From: CAWDPQ01 sp049642465
GTDB lineage: Bacteria; Acidobacteriota; Vicinamibacteria; Vicinamibacterales; 2-12-FULL-66-21
Assembly: GCA_049642465.1 (NCBI GenBank)
Contig: JBAROV010000110.1
Coordinates: forward strand, 67,475 to 131,474
Reading direction: 5' to 3'
Length of the DNA stretch: 64,000 nt
Positions 1-8,603 of the stretch are shown here, piece after piece. A program made the translations under genes and the position numbers. The notes under the pieces were generated by a model. The model made no database searches. It was not told the origin of the DNA and saw nothing but the letters and a program-made list of their open reading frames with translations. The number at the start of each line of letters is the position of its first letter. Position 1 is the first letter of the stretch.

Positions 1-896
1 GCGACCGGATCGCGCTGGAGGACCTGCTCGACCACGCTGACCGTCTCGAAGAACTCGCTCCAGTCGAACGACGACACCAGGCGGAGGCTGCCAATCAGGT
101 TGGCCATGAACGCTTGTTCGGCGGCCTGATGGCGCGCCTCGGACCGGATCGCGTCTTCGATCGTCTGACCGCGCGCGGCGAGCGCCGCGTCGAGTTCGTG
201 GCGCAGCGGTGCCGCGTTCTCGCGTTCGCGCGATCGCTGCAGCAGTCGGATGACAAAGGCAGGGTGGACGTGAGACGGCCAGCGCTCGCGCCCGTGTGCC
301 GGCGTTTCAAGCGCGTCTACCAGGCGGTCGGCTTCGAGGCGATGAGCGCGACTCGTGGCGAGGATGTCCGCTCTCGTGCGCAGATGTTCCACCAGCGCCA
401 GCTTCAGCGCGGACGGCCACGCCCACAGCTCGCCCATCGTCAGCGGCGTGATGGACTGGAACGCCGTGACAAAGCGGTGCAGCCGTTGCGGATCGAGGCG
501 TCCGGCGCTGCAGCGAATCAGTTCGAGCGCCATCGCGTAAATCCGCGGCGAGCCGGCGAACTCGTCGGCCGCGATCCGCGGAAGCCTTCGGAAGAACGGG
601 GCCGGCAGGTCGTGCTGAATATCGCGAAGCGCCGCCAGAATGATGTGGAAGTTGTCGAGCAGCCATTCAGCGGCTGGCGACAACGGTTCTCCGCGTTTGG
701 CGTCCTCAGCAAGCGACGTGTAGATGCCTCGGAGCGCCCGCGCCTGGTGGCGGAGCTGCTTGAGATAGCCACCGCCTCGCGCGCGGGCGGAAACCGTGAA
801 AAGGGCAGCGAGCCGCCTCGCGTGCTCCTCGAGCGGTTCAATACCAAGGAGTTCGATCGTCCCTGGCGTCATACGAGGGACGCCTGCACTACGCAT
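1..896 (-). CDS. ndvB: Cyclic beta-1,2-glucan synthase, N-terminal part (truncated by window edge)
   Basis: This is one open minus-strand frame of about 290 codons that continues past base 1, so only the N-terminus of a protein usually near 2,800 residues is visible. The translation carries the NdvB-family N-terminal pattern: GIYTSLAEDAKRGEPLSPA, AAEWLLDNFHIILAALRDI, SITPLTMGELWAWPSALKL and, near the edge, FMANLIGSLRLVSSFDWSEF. In known homologues this large inner-membrane enzyme makes cyclic osmoregulated periplasmic glucans from UDP-glucose and processes them with a GH94 phosphorylase domain; those catalytic parts lie outside the window. Two in-frame ATG codons, at 896 and 872, are possible starts and neither has a convincing ribosome binding site. 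Long frames on the opposite strand are shadows of it. Confidence 0.85.
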   Translation of the reverse strand, partial: MRSAGVPRMTPGTIELLGIEPLEEHARRLAALFTVSARARGGGYLKQLRHQARALRGIYTSLAEDAKRGEPLSPAAEWLLDNFHIILAALRDIQHDLPAPFFRRLPRIAADEFAGSPRIYAMALELIRCSAGRLDPQRLHRFVTAFQSITPLTMGELWAWPSALKLALVEHLRTRADILATSRAHRLEADRLVDALETPAHGRERWPSHVHPAFVIRLLQRSRERENAAPLRHELDAALAARGQTIEDAIRSEARHQAAEQAFMANLIGSLRLVSSFDWSEFFETVSVVEQVLQRDPV

Positions 897-1300
897 CGCG
901 GGTTGTGCGGGGGTTGGTGCCGCGCTCCGGGCGCGGGTGCGAGGTCATCCAGTGATGGTACTTCCGGATCGGTCTTTCATCGCTGCGACAGTAGCGCGGC
1001 GCGCGATCTCTCCGCTAAAGGATGAGTCGGCACCCACGCTCTGCCCGAACCATCATTTCTGAGGAACCCGTTCGAGGTCGGCAGAGGAGTCATGATCTCG
1101 GCCCGTCGATCAGCCACCTCTAACGACAGTTCGTCGATGACACGGCGATTCGGTGATACAGCGATACGCCGCCCCCTCGCATTGACGTTCGAAGCCATCA
1201 GGTTCAGCAAGTGCGGTAGAGGCAGCCAGGCGGTTGGCGTACCGCCCTGGCGAGGCCTGAGTGACCTCGAACAAATCCATTGGCTCCAGCCGAGCGGCGC
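897..1300. other. Intergenic region without recognised gene
   Basis: About 400 bases lie between the start of the glucan synthase gene and the end of the antiporter gene, both on the minus strand. A 77-codon minus-strand frame (977-1210) is present, but its translation resembles nothing I recognise and is rich in arginine like non-coding frames in this GC-rich DNA. It presumably holds the promoter of the glucan synthase gene; I see no clear hexamers. Confidence 0.4.
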
Positions 1301-2296
1301 TTAGCTGGTTAGCAGATATGCCAAACCAACTGCGATTGCGTAGACAGCAGCAATCGCTCCCGTGTCCCAGGCCACGACAAAGCGTTTCGTCATTACTTTG
1401 TAGGTCAATCCGATCAGGAACAGCCCGTTCATCATGACGATCGCAAGAATTGAGACACTGTGGCTGCCGCTGGCATCTGCCATCAATGGTCCGCGGCGGT
1501 AGAACACGTCATCCAGCCCCAGAATCAGCAAGTTGAACAGGTTGCTGCCCAACACATTGCCAATCCCAAGATCGAGCGCGCCGATGCGCACGGCTGCGAG
1601 TGACACGACGATTTCAGGCAATGAAGTCGTGATCGCAATGAACAGACTGCCGACGAACGCCTCGCCAAGTCCTGTCTGGCGGGCGAGTTCTGCGCCGAGT
1701 TGTGGCAGCCACAACGCGGCAGCGACGACCGCCACGGCAGCAAGGCTGTAGTGGAGGATGGCTGACCGCAATGGGGTCGCTTCGTAGAGCAATTCCTCGG
1801 CGACCTCCCGCGTTTCCCGCGCGCGCCGTTGCTTCTCGTGCGCGAAGATCACGCGCATCGCCACGAAATACAGCGCCATCAGCACAGGGGAATAGAGACC
1901 GATCCACCCGAGCGCAGGGAGGCGGTGATCCGCAACCAGACCGATTCCGGCGACGCCGATCAGCACCAGCCCGAATCCAATCGACAGGGCATGGCTCTGA
2001 TGCGCACGCGCGGTGATGGGTTCCGGTTGGATCGCGTCCATGAGTGACAGGATGAGCAGGTTGAACATGCAGCTGCCCAGGACATCGCCGAGCGCGATGT
2101 CCGGTAGCGCGGCGAGCGCGGTCGCGCCGAAGCCCGTGAACAGTTCCGGGAGACTCGTTGTCGCGGCGAGCAAGACCACGCCTATCCAGCTCCGACCCAG
2201 CCCGGTTTTTTCTCCGAGCACGTCGCCGTAGCGAGCGAGCCGCACACCCGCGACGACGATAACGAGAGCCGTCGCCGCAAACTGCAGCCAAATCAT
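1301..2296 (-). CDS. Sodium/calcium exchanger family antiporter
   Basis: The 331-residue protein is an integral membrane cation antiporter of the Na+/Ca2+ exchanger (YrbG/CaxA-like) superfamily, which exports Ca2+ against an inward Na+ or H+ gradient. Both family alpha repeats are visible: ATTSLPELFTGFGA followed by GDVLGSCMFNLLIL in the N-terminal half, and ITTSLPEIVVSLAAV followed by GNVLGSNLFNLLILG in the C-terminal half. The two halves are separated by a charged loop (KQRRARETREVAEE), which is the usual inverted duplicated topology. The ATG at 2296 starts directly before the first membrane helix (MIWLQFAATALVIVVAG); the frame stays open upstream to about 2446 but that extension is not hydrophobic and looks non-coding. 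Start is moderately certain. Confidence 0.88.
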   Translation of the reverse strand: MIWLQFAATALVIVVAGVRLARYGDVLGEKTGLGRSWIGVVLLAATTSLPELFTGFGATALAALPDIALGDVLGSCMFNLLILSLMDAIQPEPITARAHQSHALSIGFGLVLIGVAGIGLVADHRLPALGWIGLYSPVLMALYFVAMRVIFAHEKQRRARETREVAEELLYEATPLRSAILHYSLAAVAVVAAALWLPQLGAELARQTGLGEAFVGSLFIAITTSLPEIVVSLAAVRIGALDLGIGNVLGSNLFNLLILGLDDVFYRRGPLMADASGSHSVSILAIVMMNGLFLIGLTYKVMTKRFVVAWDTGAIAAVYAIAVGLAYLLTS

Positions 2297-2706
2297 CGTC
2301 GGACGCCCCGCCAACTTACTCGATGGGCGGATCGCGACCGGTGCCACAGGCACGGGGTGTTCGGAGAAACCCTGGCCGTCATTGAACGCGTATACTAATC
2401 GCAGATAAGAGATTGAAGGGTGCAGCGGGAGTTCCGCTGCAGGCAAAGGGTGGTCGGGCCGCCATCCTCATGGTCGTCGCGAGACCAGGAGGATGCGAAA
2501 TTGGCACGCTCCGTTCGTCGATCGTCTTTAGGCTGTACCTTTCACCATTTTGGTCCTGTCCCGCGCCGACTCGTCAAGGGACAGCGCGTCGATGTTCACC
2601 ATCGCGGATCGCACCTCCCGGCAGTCGAGTGTGTCAGCCATTTCGCCGCCCCATGCATGCACCGTCGATCGCGTACCGGTTGCGTCGGCGGCGTTCGGGA
2701 GGCGAC
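2297..2706. other. Divergent intergenic region with a hairpin
   Basis: About 410 bases separate the antiporter (minus) and the small membrane protein gene (plus). It contains an 8-bp-arm inverted repeat, TGCAGCGG at 2421-2428 and CCGCTGCA at 2434-2441, with a 5-base loop, in what would be the antiporter leader. A TATACT sequence lies at 2391-2396 without a good -35 partner. No gene is recognised. Confidence 0.4.
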
Positions 2707-2901
2707 ATGCTCCTGAAAACTGCATTCGTTCCGCTGTTTGCCTGGTTGCTCGGCATTGTCGGGCTATACAGAATCGGCGACGGCGTGCACGTGCTTCTTC
2801 TCGTGGGGATGTTGTTGCTGTTGCTGGGTTTGATCAAAGCTCGCGATGCAGCGGCGGATCGGGCGAGGGGAAACGCCAAGCCGAACCGTGAGCAGAGATG
2901 A
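2707..2901 (+). CDS. Small two-helix membrane protein, Lmo0937/DUF5670-like
   Basis: A 64-residue protein made of two hydrophobic segments (residues about 4-21 and 27-44) joined by the short turn IGDGVH and ending in a charged tail (ARDAAADRARGNAKPNREQR). The order helix, G-x-x-H, helix and charged tail matches the widespread lmo0937-type small membrane proteins, whose function is unknown. The ATG at 2707 follows a good ribosome binding site (GGGAGGCGAC). It lies 24 bases ahead of the ABC exporter operon and could be co-transcribed with it. Family assignment is by pattern only. Confidence 0.7.
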   Translation: MLLKTAFVPLFAWLLGIVGLYRIGDGVHVLLLVGMLLLLLGLIKARDAAADRARGNAKPNREQR

Positions 2902-2925
2902 GTTGACCTCGAGGCGAACTCGCAC

Positions 2926-3816
2926 ATGAGAGTCTCTGAATCCGCAGCGCCAGCGGATGCAGCAATCCGCGCCGAGGTTTTCAGTTTCTCCTACCCGGGC
3001 GCGAGCCGACCTGCCGTCCGGGGTGTCACGTTCGCTGTCCATCAACACGAGATCTTCGGCTTTCTCGGCCCCAGCGGCGCGGGCAAGAGCACGACGCAGA
3101 ATGTTCTGATTCGACTGCTGGAAGGCTATCAAGGCGAAATCGCGGTTCTGGGCAGGGATCTCCGCGCATGGAACAGGAGGTACTACACGCGGATCGGCGT
3201 TGCTTTTGAAGCGCCCAATCACTATCTGAAACTGACCGCGCTCGAGAACCTTCGTTTGTTCGCCGGTCTCTATGGTGGCACGACTCTGGATCCTGAGGAC
3301 CTTCTCAAACGCCTGGGACTGTACGACGACCGCCATAAGCTGGTGGCCGAATTCTCGAAGGGCATGCGCGGTCGATTGACTCTCGCGCGGGCACTGCTTC
3401 ATCGTCCCGAGCTTCTGTTTCTGGATGAGCCGACGGCAGGTCTCGATCCGGTCACGGCGCGCCTCGTCCGACAGTTGATTCGCGACGTAAGACTGGCTGG
3501 CGCCACAGTCTTTCTGACCACGCACGACATGGCCACGGCTGATGAGCTGTGCGATCGCGTGGCGTTTCTCGTCGACGGCGAGATCGCGGCGCTTGACACG
3601 CCGCGAGCGCTGCGAATGTCCCATGGCCGTCGCGTCGTTCGGATCGAGATGATGCGGGACGGGGCTTCCACCAGTCGGGAGTTTGCGCTTGAAGGCCTCG
3701 CCGACGATAACGAGTTCCTGACCGATCTTCGACGGGGTGGCATCGAGACGATGCACACCCTCGAAACGACCCTGGAGGACGTGTTCGTTCGCGTAACCGG
3801 CAGAACCCTGGCATGA
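2926..3816 (+). CDS. ABC transporter ATP-binding protein (drug exporter type)
   Basis: A 296-residue ABC ATPase that powers the two permeases encoded directly after it. Seen in order: Walker A GPSGAGKST, signature FSKGMRGRLTLARAL, Walker B LLFLDEPTAGLD and H-loop TTHD, followed by a C-terminal extension typical of ABC-2 exporters ending in LEDVFVRVTGRTLA. All catalytic residues are present. Its stop overlaps the next start (ATGA at 3813-3816), so translation is probably coupled. Gene order and permease sequences resemble the three-gene exporters often annotated as fluoroquinolone or daunorubicin type; the real substrate cannot be read from sequence. Confidence 0.9.
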   Translation: MRVSESAAPADAAIRAEVFSFSYPGASRPAVRGVTFAVHQHEIFGFLGPSGAGKSTTQNVLIRLLEGYQGEIAVLGRDLRAWNRRYYTRIGVAFEAPNHYLKLTALENLRLFAGLYGGTTLDPEDLLKRLGLYDDRHKLVAEFSKGMRGRLTLARALLHRPELLFLDEPTAGLDPVTARLVRQLIRDVRLAGATVFLTTHDMATADELCDRVAFLVDGEIAALDTPRALRMSHGRRVVRIEMMRDGASTSREFALEGLADDNEFLTDLRRGGIETMHTLETTLEDVFVRVTGRTLA

Positions 3817-4532
3817 CGGCGTTCCTCAGCGCGCTACGCTGGGATCTTGTTCTGCAAGCAAGAAACGGCTTCTACTGGGCGAGCGCATTCGTCGTGCTCG
3901 TCGCTGGGGCACTCCTCCTCGCGGTTCCGGAGAGCGTCCGAGCCAATGGAGCCATCTGGGTACCGGCGATTGTCGCGGTCAACCTGCAGATCACCACCTA
4001 CTTCTTTGTGACCGGCTTGATACTGCTCGACCGCGACGAGGGGACACTGACGGCGCTCGCGGTGACTCCCTTTACGCCGAGCCGCTACCTGGCGATGCGG
4101 ATCGTCACGCTGACCGCACTGGCCGCGGCCGAGACGATGGCGTTGTTGTGGGTCGCGTTCGACGTGCGTGGATCCTGGCTTCTGTTACTCACGGGAACCG
4201 TGGTAATGGGTGTGATCTACACGGGCTTCGGCGCCGTAATTGGCGCACGCTACGGCTCGGTCAACGCGCTACTGCTTCCGGCGTCAGTGGTTGTGAGCTT
4301 CTTGCTGCTGCCGCTACTTCCGCACTTCGGTCTCGGACCGCGGGCACTCGTTATGCTGCATCCGATCGAGCCGTCCCTGACTTTGATGCGAGCTGGATAT
4401 AGCCACGCGAGTATGGGAGACCTTGTTTTCGGGGTAGCCGGTTCCATAGGCTGGAGCGCCGTCGCCTTCATCTGGGGTCGGAATCGCGTCAGCCGGTTGA
4501 TGCGCGATACGCGTGCAACCGGAGGACGATGA
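3813..4532 (+). CDS. ABC-2 type exporter permease, first subunit
   Basis: A 239-residue membrane protein with about six hydrophobic segments, for example FYWASAFVVLVAGALLLAVP near the N-terminus, LLTGTVVMGVIYTGFGAVIG in the middle and LVFGVAGSIGWSAVAFIWG near the end. The cytoplasmic loop LLDRDEGTLTALAVTPFTPS is the coupling-helix region characteristic of ABC-2 exporter permeases. It overlaps both neighbours by four bases (ATGA), so the ATPase and two permeases form one coupled operon. It should pair with the 4529-5266 product to form the membrane channel. Confidence 0.87.
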   Translation: MTAFLSALRWDLVLQARNGFYWASAFVVLVAGALLLAVPESVRANGAIWVPAIVAVNLQITTYFFVTGLILLDRDEGTLTALAVTPFTPSRYLAMRIVTLTALAAAETMALLWVAFDVRGSWLLLLTGTVVMGVIYTGFGAVIGARYGSVNALLLPASVVVSFLLLPLLPHFGLGPRALVMLHPIEPSLTLMRAGYSHASMGDLVFGVAGSIGWSAVAFIWGRNRVSRLMRDTRATGGR

Positions 4533-5266
4533 CCGTATCAGCCCTGCGCACGTTAGCCTCAGCAGATGCCCGGCTCCTCGGGCGCGATCCGCTGCTGAAA
4601 TGGGTGCTCTGGCTGCCCGTGGGATTCGCGCTGCTGTTGCGCGTCCTGATTCCACGAGTCCGTGAAGGCCTGCTCGCGGGCGGCGGGTTCGACATCCTGC
4701 CCTACTTCCCACTGGTCATGGGTGGCTATCTCATGACCGCGCCAGGGATCGTCGGGATGGTGATCGGATTCCTGCTGCTGGATGAGCGTGATGCGAGGAC
4801 GCTCAGCGCGCTGCGCGTCACTCCGCTGTCGATGCGCCAGTATCTGACTTATCGCATCGCATTGCCACTGCTCGTCGGAATCGCGTCGACGCTCTTCGGG
4901 TATCCACTCGTCGGGATTAGCTCGCTCCCGTTCACGTCTCTCTTGGCAATCGCCGCAGTCGCAGCGTTGTCGGCGCCCTTTCTGGCGCTTGTCCTGGCGA
5001 CCGCAGCCCCCAACAAGGTCGCCGGATTCGCCGTCGTGAAGATGCTGAACGCGATCAATCTCCTGCCCGTCGCAGCGTTCTTCCTGCCGTTGCCTTCGCA
5101 GTACATCGTAGGGTTGATCCCGGCGTACTGGCCAATGCGCGCGCTCTGGTCAGCGGCCAAGGGGGAGTCGTATCTGGTCTATCTTGCAATCGGAGCGATG
5201 ATTGGCACGCTGGCAGTCGTCCTGGCCGCACGGCTGTTCGAGCGGCGATTGCTCGAACGAGCGTAG
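4529..5266 (+). CDS. ABC-2 type exporter permease, second subunit
   Basis: A 245-residue polytopic membrane protein and likely heterodimer partner of the preceding permease. The loop LLDERDARTLSALRVTPLSM matches the equivalent loop in the first subunit, showing that the two are paralogues. Further hydrophobic segments include LLVGIASTLFGYPLVGI, SAPFLALVLATAAPN and the C-terminal LAIGAMIGTLAVVLAARLF. Its start overlaps the upstream stop by ATGA. It is the last gene of the operon; the next gene is convergent 45 bases downstream with no clear terminator hairpin. Confidence 0.87.
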   Translation: MTVSALRTLASADARLLGRDPLLKWVLWLPVGFALLLRVLIPRVREGLLAGGGFDILPYFPLVMGGYLMTAPGIVGMVIGFLLLDERDARTLSALRVTPLSMRQYLTYRIALPLLVGIASTLFGYPLVGISSLPFTSLLAIAAVAALSAPFLALVLATAAPNKVAGFAVVKMLNAINLLPVAAFFLPLPSQYIVGLIPAYWPMRALWSAAKGESYLVYLAIGAMIGTLAVVLAARLFERRLLERA

Positions 5267-5311
5267 TCTGAAGCTGACGCCCGATTCGGCAGACCCTGTC
5301 CTGATGACCGA

Positions 5312-6340
5312 TTACTCGATCCGCACGAATGCGAGCCCGTTGTTCGGATTCATCGGGATCACCAGCTGCTTCGCGCCGGCGTCGTAGCACATCGAGGCCG
5401 CGCTCGGAATGTTGCGGGCGATGAGCTCGGCTTTTCCGGCACGGATGCGCGAGACACCGCCATTCAGGACGCTGCTCACGTATTTCGTCCCGTCTGGCAT
5501 GATCACGAGACCGTCGTTGCCCGCCTGGGCAGCTCGTTCCGTCCGGACCAACTGGCCCGCCGGAGAGAATGTCAAGACCTCGTCGTTCCCGACGTTGACG
5601 ACGACGATGTTGCCTTGAGGGTCGAAGGCGACGCCGTTCGGCCGACGAAGTGGCGCGCCTTGCACGAAGATCGACGCCGTTCCTTCCGGTGTGATCTTCC
5701 AGACCTGCCAGGTCGCGGCATCGGGCTTGTCACCGCCGTCACCCGTCTGCGTTGCGTAAATCGTCCCGTCATCTGCAACCTCGATGTCGTTCAACCACGC
5801 GGAACGTTCGACTCTGATCTCACCGGCTGGCGCCCCCGTTTGCATGTTGAACCGGCGAATGACGGCGACACTTGGTTCGTTCGGCGTCGTGCCACCGTCA
5901 CGATCGGCGACGTACAGCAAGCCGTTGGCGATATCGCTGCCGTACGGCTCGTTGAGCACCAGCGGCGGCGTCAGGTTGCCGCGATCCGCCGGGTTCTGCA
6001 CGCCGATCCATCGTGCGGTGTGGACTGACCCGTCGTGATTGATGAACGAGATCCACGCGTTATTGGTCTGCACGTTCTGCGGCACGCCGCGGTTCGGCAC
6101 CACGATGACGCCACGCCCGGCGTCGTACGAGCAGCTCTCTGCCGAGTAAATAGATCCGTAGACCTTGACATTCGACGAGATGCCCTCGAAGGCGCCGTCC
6201 GGAGCCGGATTGACGGGTAGTCCGAGTCGATTGCCGACGAAGAATGGCTGTGGTCCTTGCGCCTGCTGGGCGAGCACCGCGCCGGCGATGAGGCCTGCGA
6301 CCAATGCCGCTGCGCTGGCGACGAATGTGATTCGCTGCAT
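5312..6340 (-). CDS. Secreted SMP-30/gluconolactonase-like beta-propeller protein
   Basis: A 342-residue protein with an N-terminal signal peptide (hydrophobic residues 5-24, cleavage plausible after VLA at 22-24). The mature part has repeated propeller-type strands: LLYVADRDGG, WLNDIEVADDGTIYATQTGD, RPNGVAFDPQGNIVVVNVG and NDGLVIMPDGTKYVSSVLNG. These fit the SMP-30/LRE or NHL-like six-bladed propellers, which include Ca2+-dependent lactonases and simple binding proteins. The acidic N-D/N-G residues expected for metal binding are present, but I cannot assign a substrate. It is divergent from the amidohydrolase gene at 6467. Confidence 0.78.
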   Translation of the reverse strand: MQRITFVASAAALVAGLIAGAVLAQQAQGPQPFFVGNRLGLPVNPAPDGAFEGISSNVKVYGSIYSAESCSYDAGRGVIVVPNRGVPQNVQTNNAWISFINHDGSVHTARWIGVQNPADRGNLTPPLVLNEPYGSDIANGLLYVADRDGGTTPNEPSVAVIRRFNMQTGAPAGEIRVERSAWLNDIEVADDGTIYATQTGDGGDKPDAATWQVWKITPEGTASIFVQGAPLRRPNGVAFDPQGNIVVVNVGNDEVLTFSPAGQLVRTERAAQAGNDGLVIMPDGTKYVSSVLNGGVSRIRAGKAELIARNIPSAASMCYDAGAKQLVIPMNPNNGLAFVRIE

Positions 6341-6394
6341 ATCGATCTGGAATCTTATTCGATCAGTCCTGGCTCAGAGGCACGACCCGGACTC

Positions 6395-6400
6395 TATAAT
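6395..6400 (+). promoter_or_regulatory. Possible -10 element (TATAAT)
   Basis: A perfect TATAAT lies 67 bases upstream of the amidohydrolase ATG in the divergent region 6341-6466. No good -35 hexamer is present at 16-18 bases, so the call rests on the -10 alone. Confidence 0.35.
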
Positions 6401-6466
6401 TGCTTTTTTGCGCCCTGAATCCCAAAAGCGGTGCGAGTTGTGCCTTGCGATAAGGAGGAGCGACTG

Positions 6467-7402
6467 ATGCTCAACCGTCGTGAATTCCTCGAGACGATCG
6501 CCGCCACCGTGCCGGCGCTCGGCTGGCAGGGGATGCCGGCGAATGAATGGGGCTCGCCGGTGTTCGACCTGCATTTCCATCTTCGTCCGCAGCCGGCGGC
6601 CAATCTGGCGCACCTCGACGGGGCGGGAGTGACCAAGGCGAATTTGCTCACGCGTGGTGCCGCCCTCGAGCGGGTGAAGGCGTTGCAACAGGCGGCACCC
6701 GGGCGGTTCACGTGGTTCAACAGCTACGACGTGACCAAGCCGGATGCGGAACAGGTGCTCACGCAGGCGATTAAAGATGGAGCTCAGGGTTTCGGCGAGA
6801 TGAAGTTCCATGTCGCCGCCGACGGTCCCGAGTTGCGTCGGATGTATGCACTGGCAGCCGACCTGCGAGTGCCGATTCTGATTCATTTCCAGGAAGTCGA
6901 TCACTTCCCGAACGAGGGGACCTGGAGTACTGGCTACGCAAAGATATTCGAGTCAATCCTGAAGAGCTACCCGCGGACCACGTTCATCGGACACGCGGAT
7001 GCATTTTGGGCCAACGTGAGCGCGGATTATCACAATGAAGCGGCGTATCCAACCGGCCCGGTCACACGTCACGGCGTCACGGACAAGCTGCTCGGCGACT
7101 ATCCCAACCTCTTCGGCGATCTGGCAGCCAATTCGGGCAACAACGCCCTGTCGCGCGACGCCGAGTTCACGGCGGATTTCCTGAAACGCCATCAGAACAA
7201 GCTGCTGTTTGGCAGCGACTGCAACTGCGCGGACGGCCACGGCGCCGGCGTCAGTCAGAGCAACAACCCGGCAGCCGCACGACTGGCCGGCAAGTGCGTC
7301 GCGCGCGAGACGTTGAGCCTGCTGAAGCGCACGGCTGCTGCTGACGTCTTCGAGAAGATCGTCTGGGGCAACGTCCATAAGCTGCTGCGGATTCCGGCGT
7401 AA
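6467..7402 (+). CDS. Amidohydrolase family protein (TIM-barrel metal hydrolase)
   Basis: A 311-residue protein. The ATG at 6467 follows a strong AAGGAGGAG ribosome binding site, which decides the start. The N-terminus (NRREFLETIAATVPALGW) resembles a Tat-type signal, so the enzyme may be exported folded. Motifs of the amidohydrolase-2 (ACMSD-like) group are present: FDLHFHLRPQ (first H-x-H), PILIHFQEVDHF, TTFIGHADAFW, and LLFGSDCNC as the terminal metal-ligand aspartate. Members hydrolyse or decarboxylate small ring or amide compounds using a divalent metal; the substrate here is unknown. It is followed by a repeat-rich intergenic segment. Confidence 0.85.
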   Translation: MLNRREFLETIAATVPALGWQGMPANEWGSPVFDLHFHLRPQPAANLAHLDGAGVTKANLLTRGAALERVKALQQAAPGRFTWFNSYDVTKPDAEQVLTQAIKDGAQGFGEMKFHVAADGPELRRMYALAADLRVPILIHFQEVDHFPNEGTWSTGYAKIFESILKSYPRTTFIGHADAFWANVSADYHNEAAYPTGPVTRHGVTDKLLGDYPNLFGDLAANSGNNALSRDAEFTADFLKRHQNKLLFGSDCNCADGHGAGVSQSNNPAAARLAGKCVARETLSLLKRTAAADVFEKIVWGNVHKLLRIPA

Positions 7403-7404
7403 TA

Positions 7405-7577
7405 CAGGAGATCAAGAGATCAGGAGAGAGGTAAACAGGAGATCAAGAGATCAGGAGAAAGTCCGCGTCAGGCCCGGTCCGCGTGGCAGGGACGTCGAAT
7501 GCGGGCCGGTCCTGACGCGGACACCCTCCTAAACTCCTGATCTCCTGTTGATTACTCCTGGACTCCTGATCTCCTGT
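7405..7577. repeat. Composite intergenic repeat: direct repeats around a GC-rich hairpin
   Basis: A 23-base sequence beginning CAGGAGATCAAGAGATCAGG occurs twice (7405-7427 and 7436-7458). It is followed by an imperfect 22-bp inverted repeat, 7461-7482 against 7501-7522, with two mismatches and an 18-base loop. Then comes ACTCCTGATCTCCTG twice (7533-7547 and 7562-7576), which is roughly the reverse complement of the first repeats. The whole unit is therefore nearly symmetric and lies between convergent genes, where it could act as a bidirectional terminator or be a REP-like mobile element. Confidence 0.75.
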
Positions 7578-7588
7578 ACGACTGCAAC

Positions 7589-8476
7589 CTACCGAAGATA
7601 CTTGTTGAAGTGGGCGAGCGTCCGCTCCCACGCGAGCTTGGCTGCGGCCGCCTCGAAGCGTGGCGTCGTGTCGTTGTTGAAGCCGTGCTGCGTGCCGGGA
7701 TACAGGTGGCGCTCGTAGCGCACGTTGGCCGATTTGAGTGCTGCTTCATAGGCCGGCCAGCTCGCGTTGATGCGCTCGTCCACCTCGGCGGACTGGATCA
7801 ACATCGCAGCCTTGATCTTGGGCACGTCCTCGACGTTCGCTGCGCTGCCATAGAAGGCGACGCCGGCGGCGAGGTCGGGCACGCGGGTGGCGAGGAAGTT
7901 CACCATCCCGCCGCCATAGCAGAACCCGACGGCGCCGACTTTGCCGTTGGTTTCAGGACGGGCTTTGAGCCACACCACCGCGGTGACGAAGTCCTCGCGC
8001 GTCTTGGCCTGATCCAGCTTGGGGAACAGCTCGCGGGCCTTGTCTTCGCTTCCGGGGTAACCGCCGAGCGGGAACAGCGCATCCGGCGCGAACGCCACGA
8101 AGTTGTCCAGCGCCAGCCGGCGGGCGACGTCCTCGATATGCGGGTTCAATCCGCGGTTCTCGTGGATCACCAGCACGGCGGGCAGCTTGCCTGCGGCCTT
8201 GGCCGGCTGCGCCAGGTAGCCGCGCATCTTGCCGGAGCCCTTCGGTGAGTCGTATTCGATGTACTGCACCTTGATGCGGGAATCTTCCGGCTTGACGACC
8301 TGCGCTTCCAGGAACTTCGGGCTGAGCTGATCCAGCAGCATCGCGGCAGTCACGCCACCAACCGCGTACTTGGCGGCCTTGTCCAGAAACCCGCGCCGGT
8401 CGAGTGCCCCGTGCACGTAGGCGTCGAACAGAATGAGCAGTTCCTGGTCGAAATCATGAGCGGTCTTGCGTTCCAT
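7589..8476 (-). CDS. Dienelactone hydrolase family protein
   Basis: A 295-residue alpha/beta hydrolase. The nucleophile motif GFCYGGG places the catalytic Cys at 186, with Asp233 (SAEVDERI) and His264 (GTQHGFNND) completing the Cys-His-Asp triad of carboxymethylenebutenolidase-type enzymes. The conserved VLVIHENRGLNPHIEDVARR segment is also present. An N-terminal stretch (DRRGFLDKAAKYAVGGVTAA) looks like a twin-arginine-type signal within a longer leader, so the protein may be exported. The ATG at 8476 has AGGAGG six bases upstream; a GTG five codons earlier overlaps that site and is less likely. Physiological substrate unknown. Confidence 0.9.
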   Translation of the reverse strand: MERKTAHDFDQELLILFDAYVHGALDRRGFLDKAAKYAVGGVTAAMLLDQLSPKFLEAQVVKPEDSRIKVQYIEYDSPKGSGKMRGYLAQPAKAAGKLPAVLVIHENRGLNPHIEDVARRLALDNFVAFAPDALFPLGGYPGSEDKARELFPKLDQAKTREDFVTAVVWLKARPETNGKVGAVGFCYGGGMVNFLATRVPDLAAGVAFYGSAANVEDVPKIKAAMLIQSAEVDERINASWPAYEAALKSANVRYERHLYPGTQHGFNNDTTPRFEAAAAKLAWERTLAHFNKYLR

Positions 8477-8603
8477 CGGTCCTCCTGACACACGGCATCA
8501 TACTCATGAACGGCTGGCGTTTCGAATGCCGGCTCCAGGATCCGCTCACTCGCCGGGTGGAAGCGTCCGAGGCGGGCCAGCACGACGCGCCGCTCGTGAG
8601 TGG

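Noticed and set aside
114..1025. Long plus-strand open frame of 303 codons
   Set aside because: It is the shadow of the cyclic glucan synthase frame on the minus strand, whose translation matches a known family; the plus frame is arginine-rich and resembles nothing.
2764..3756. Long minus-strand frame antisense to the ABC ATPase
   Set aside because: The plus strand has complete Walker A, signature, Walker B and H-loop motifs; the antisense frame has no recognisable domain.
7461..7522. GC-rich hairpin as a classical Rho-independent terminator
   Set aside because: There is no T-run after the stem, and the surrounding direct repeats suggest a composite repeat element instead.
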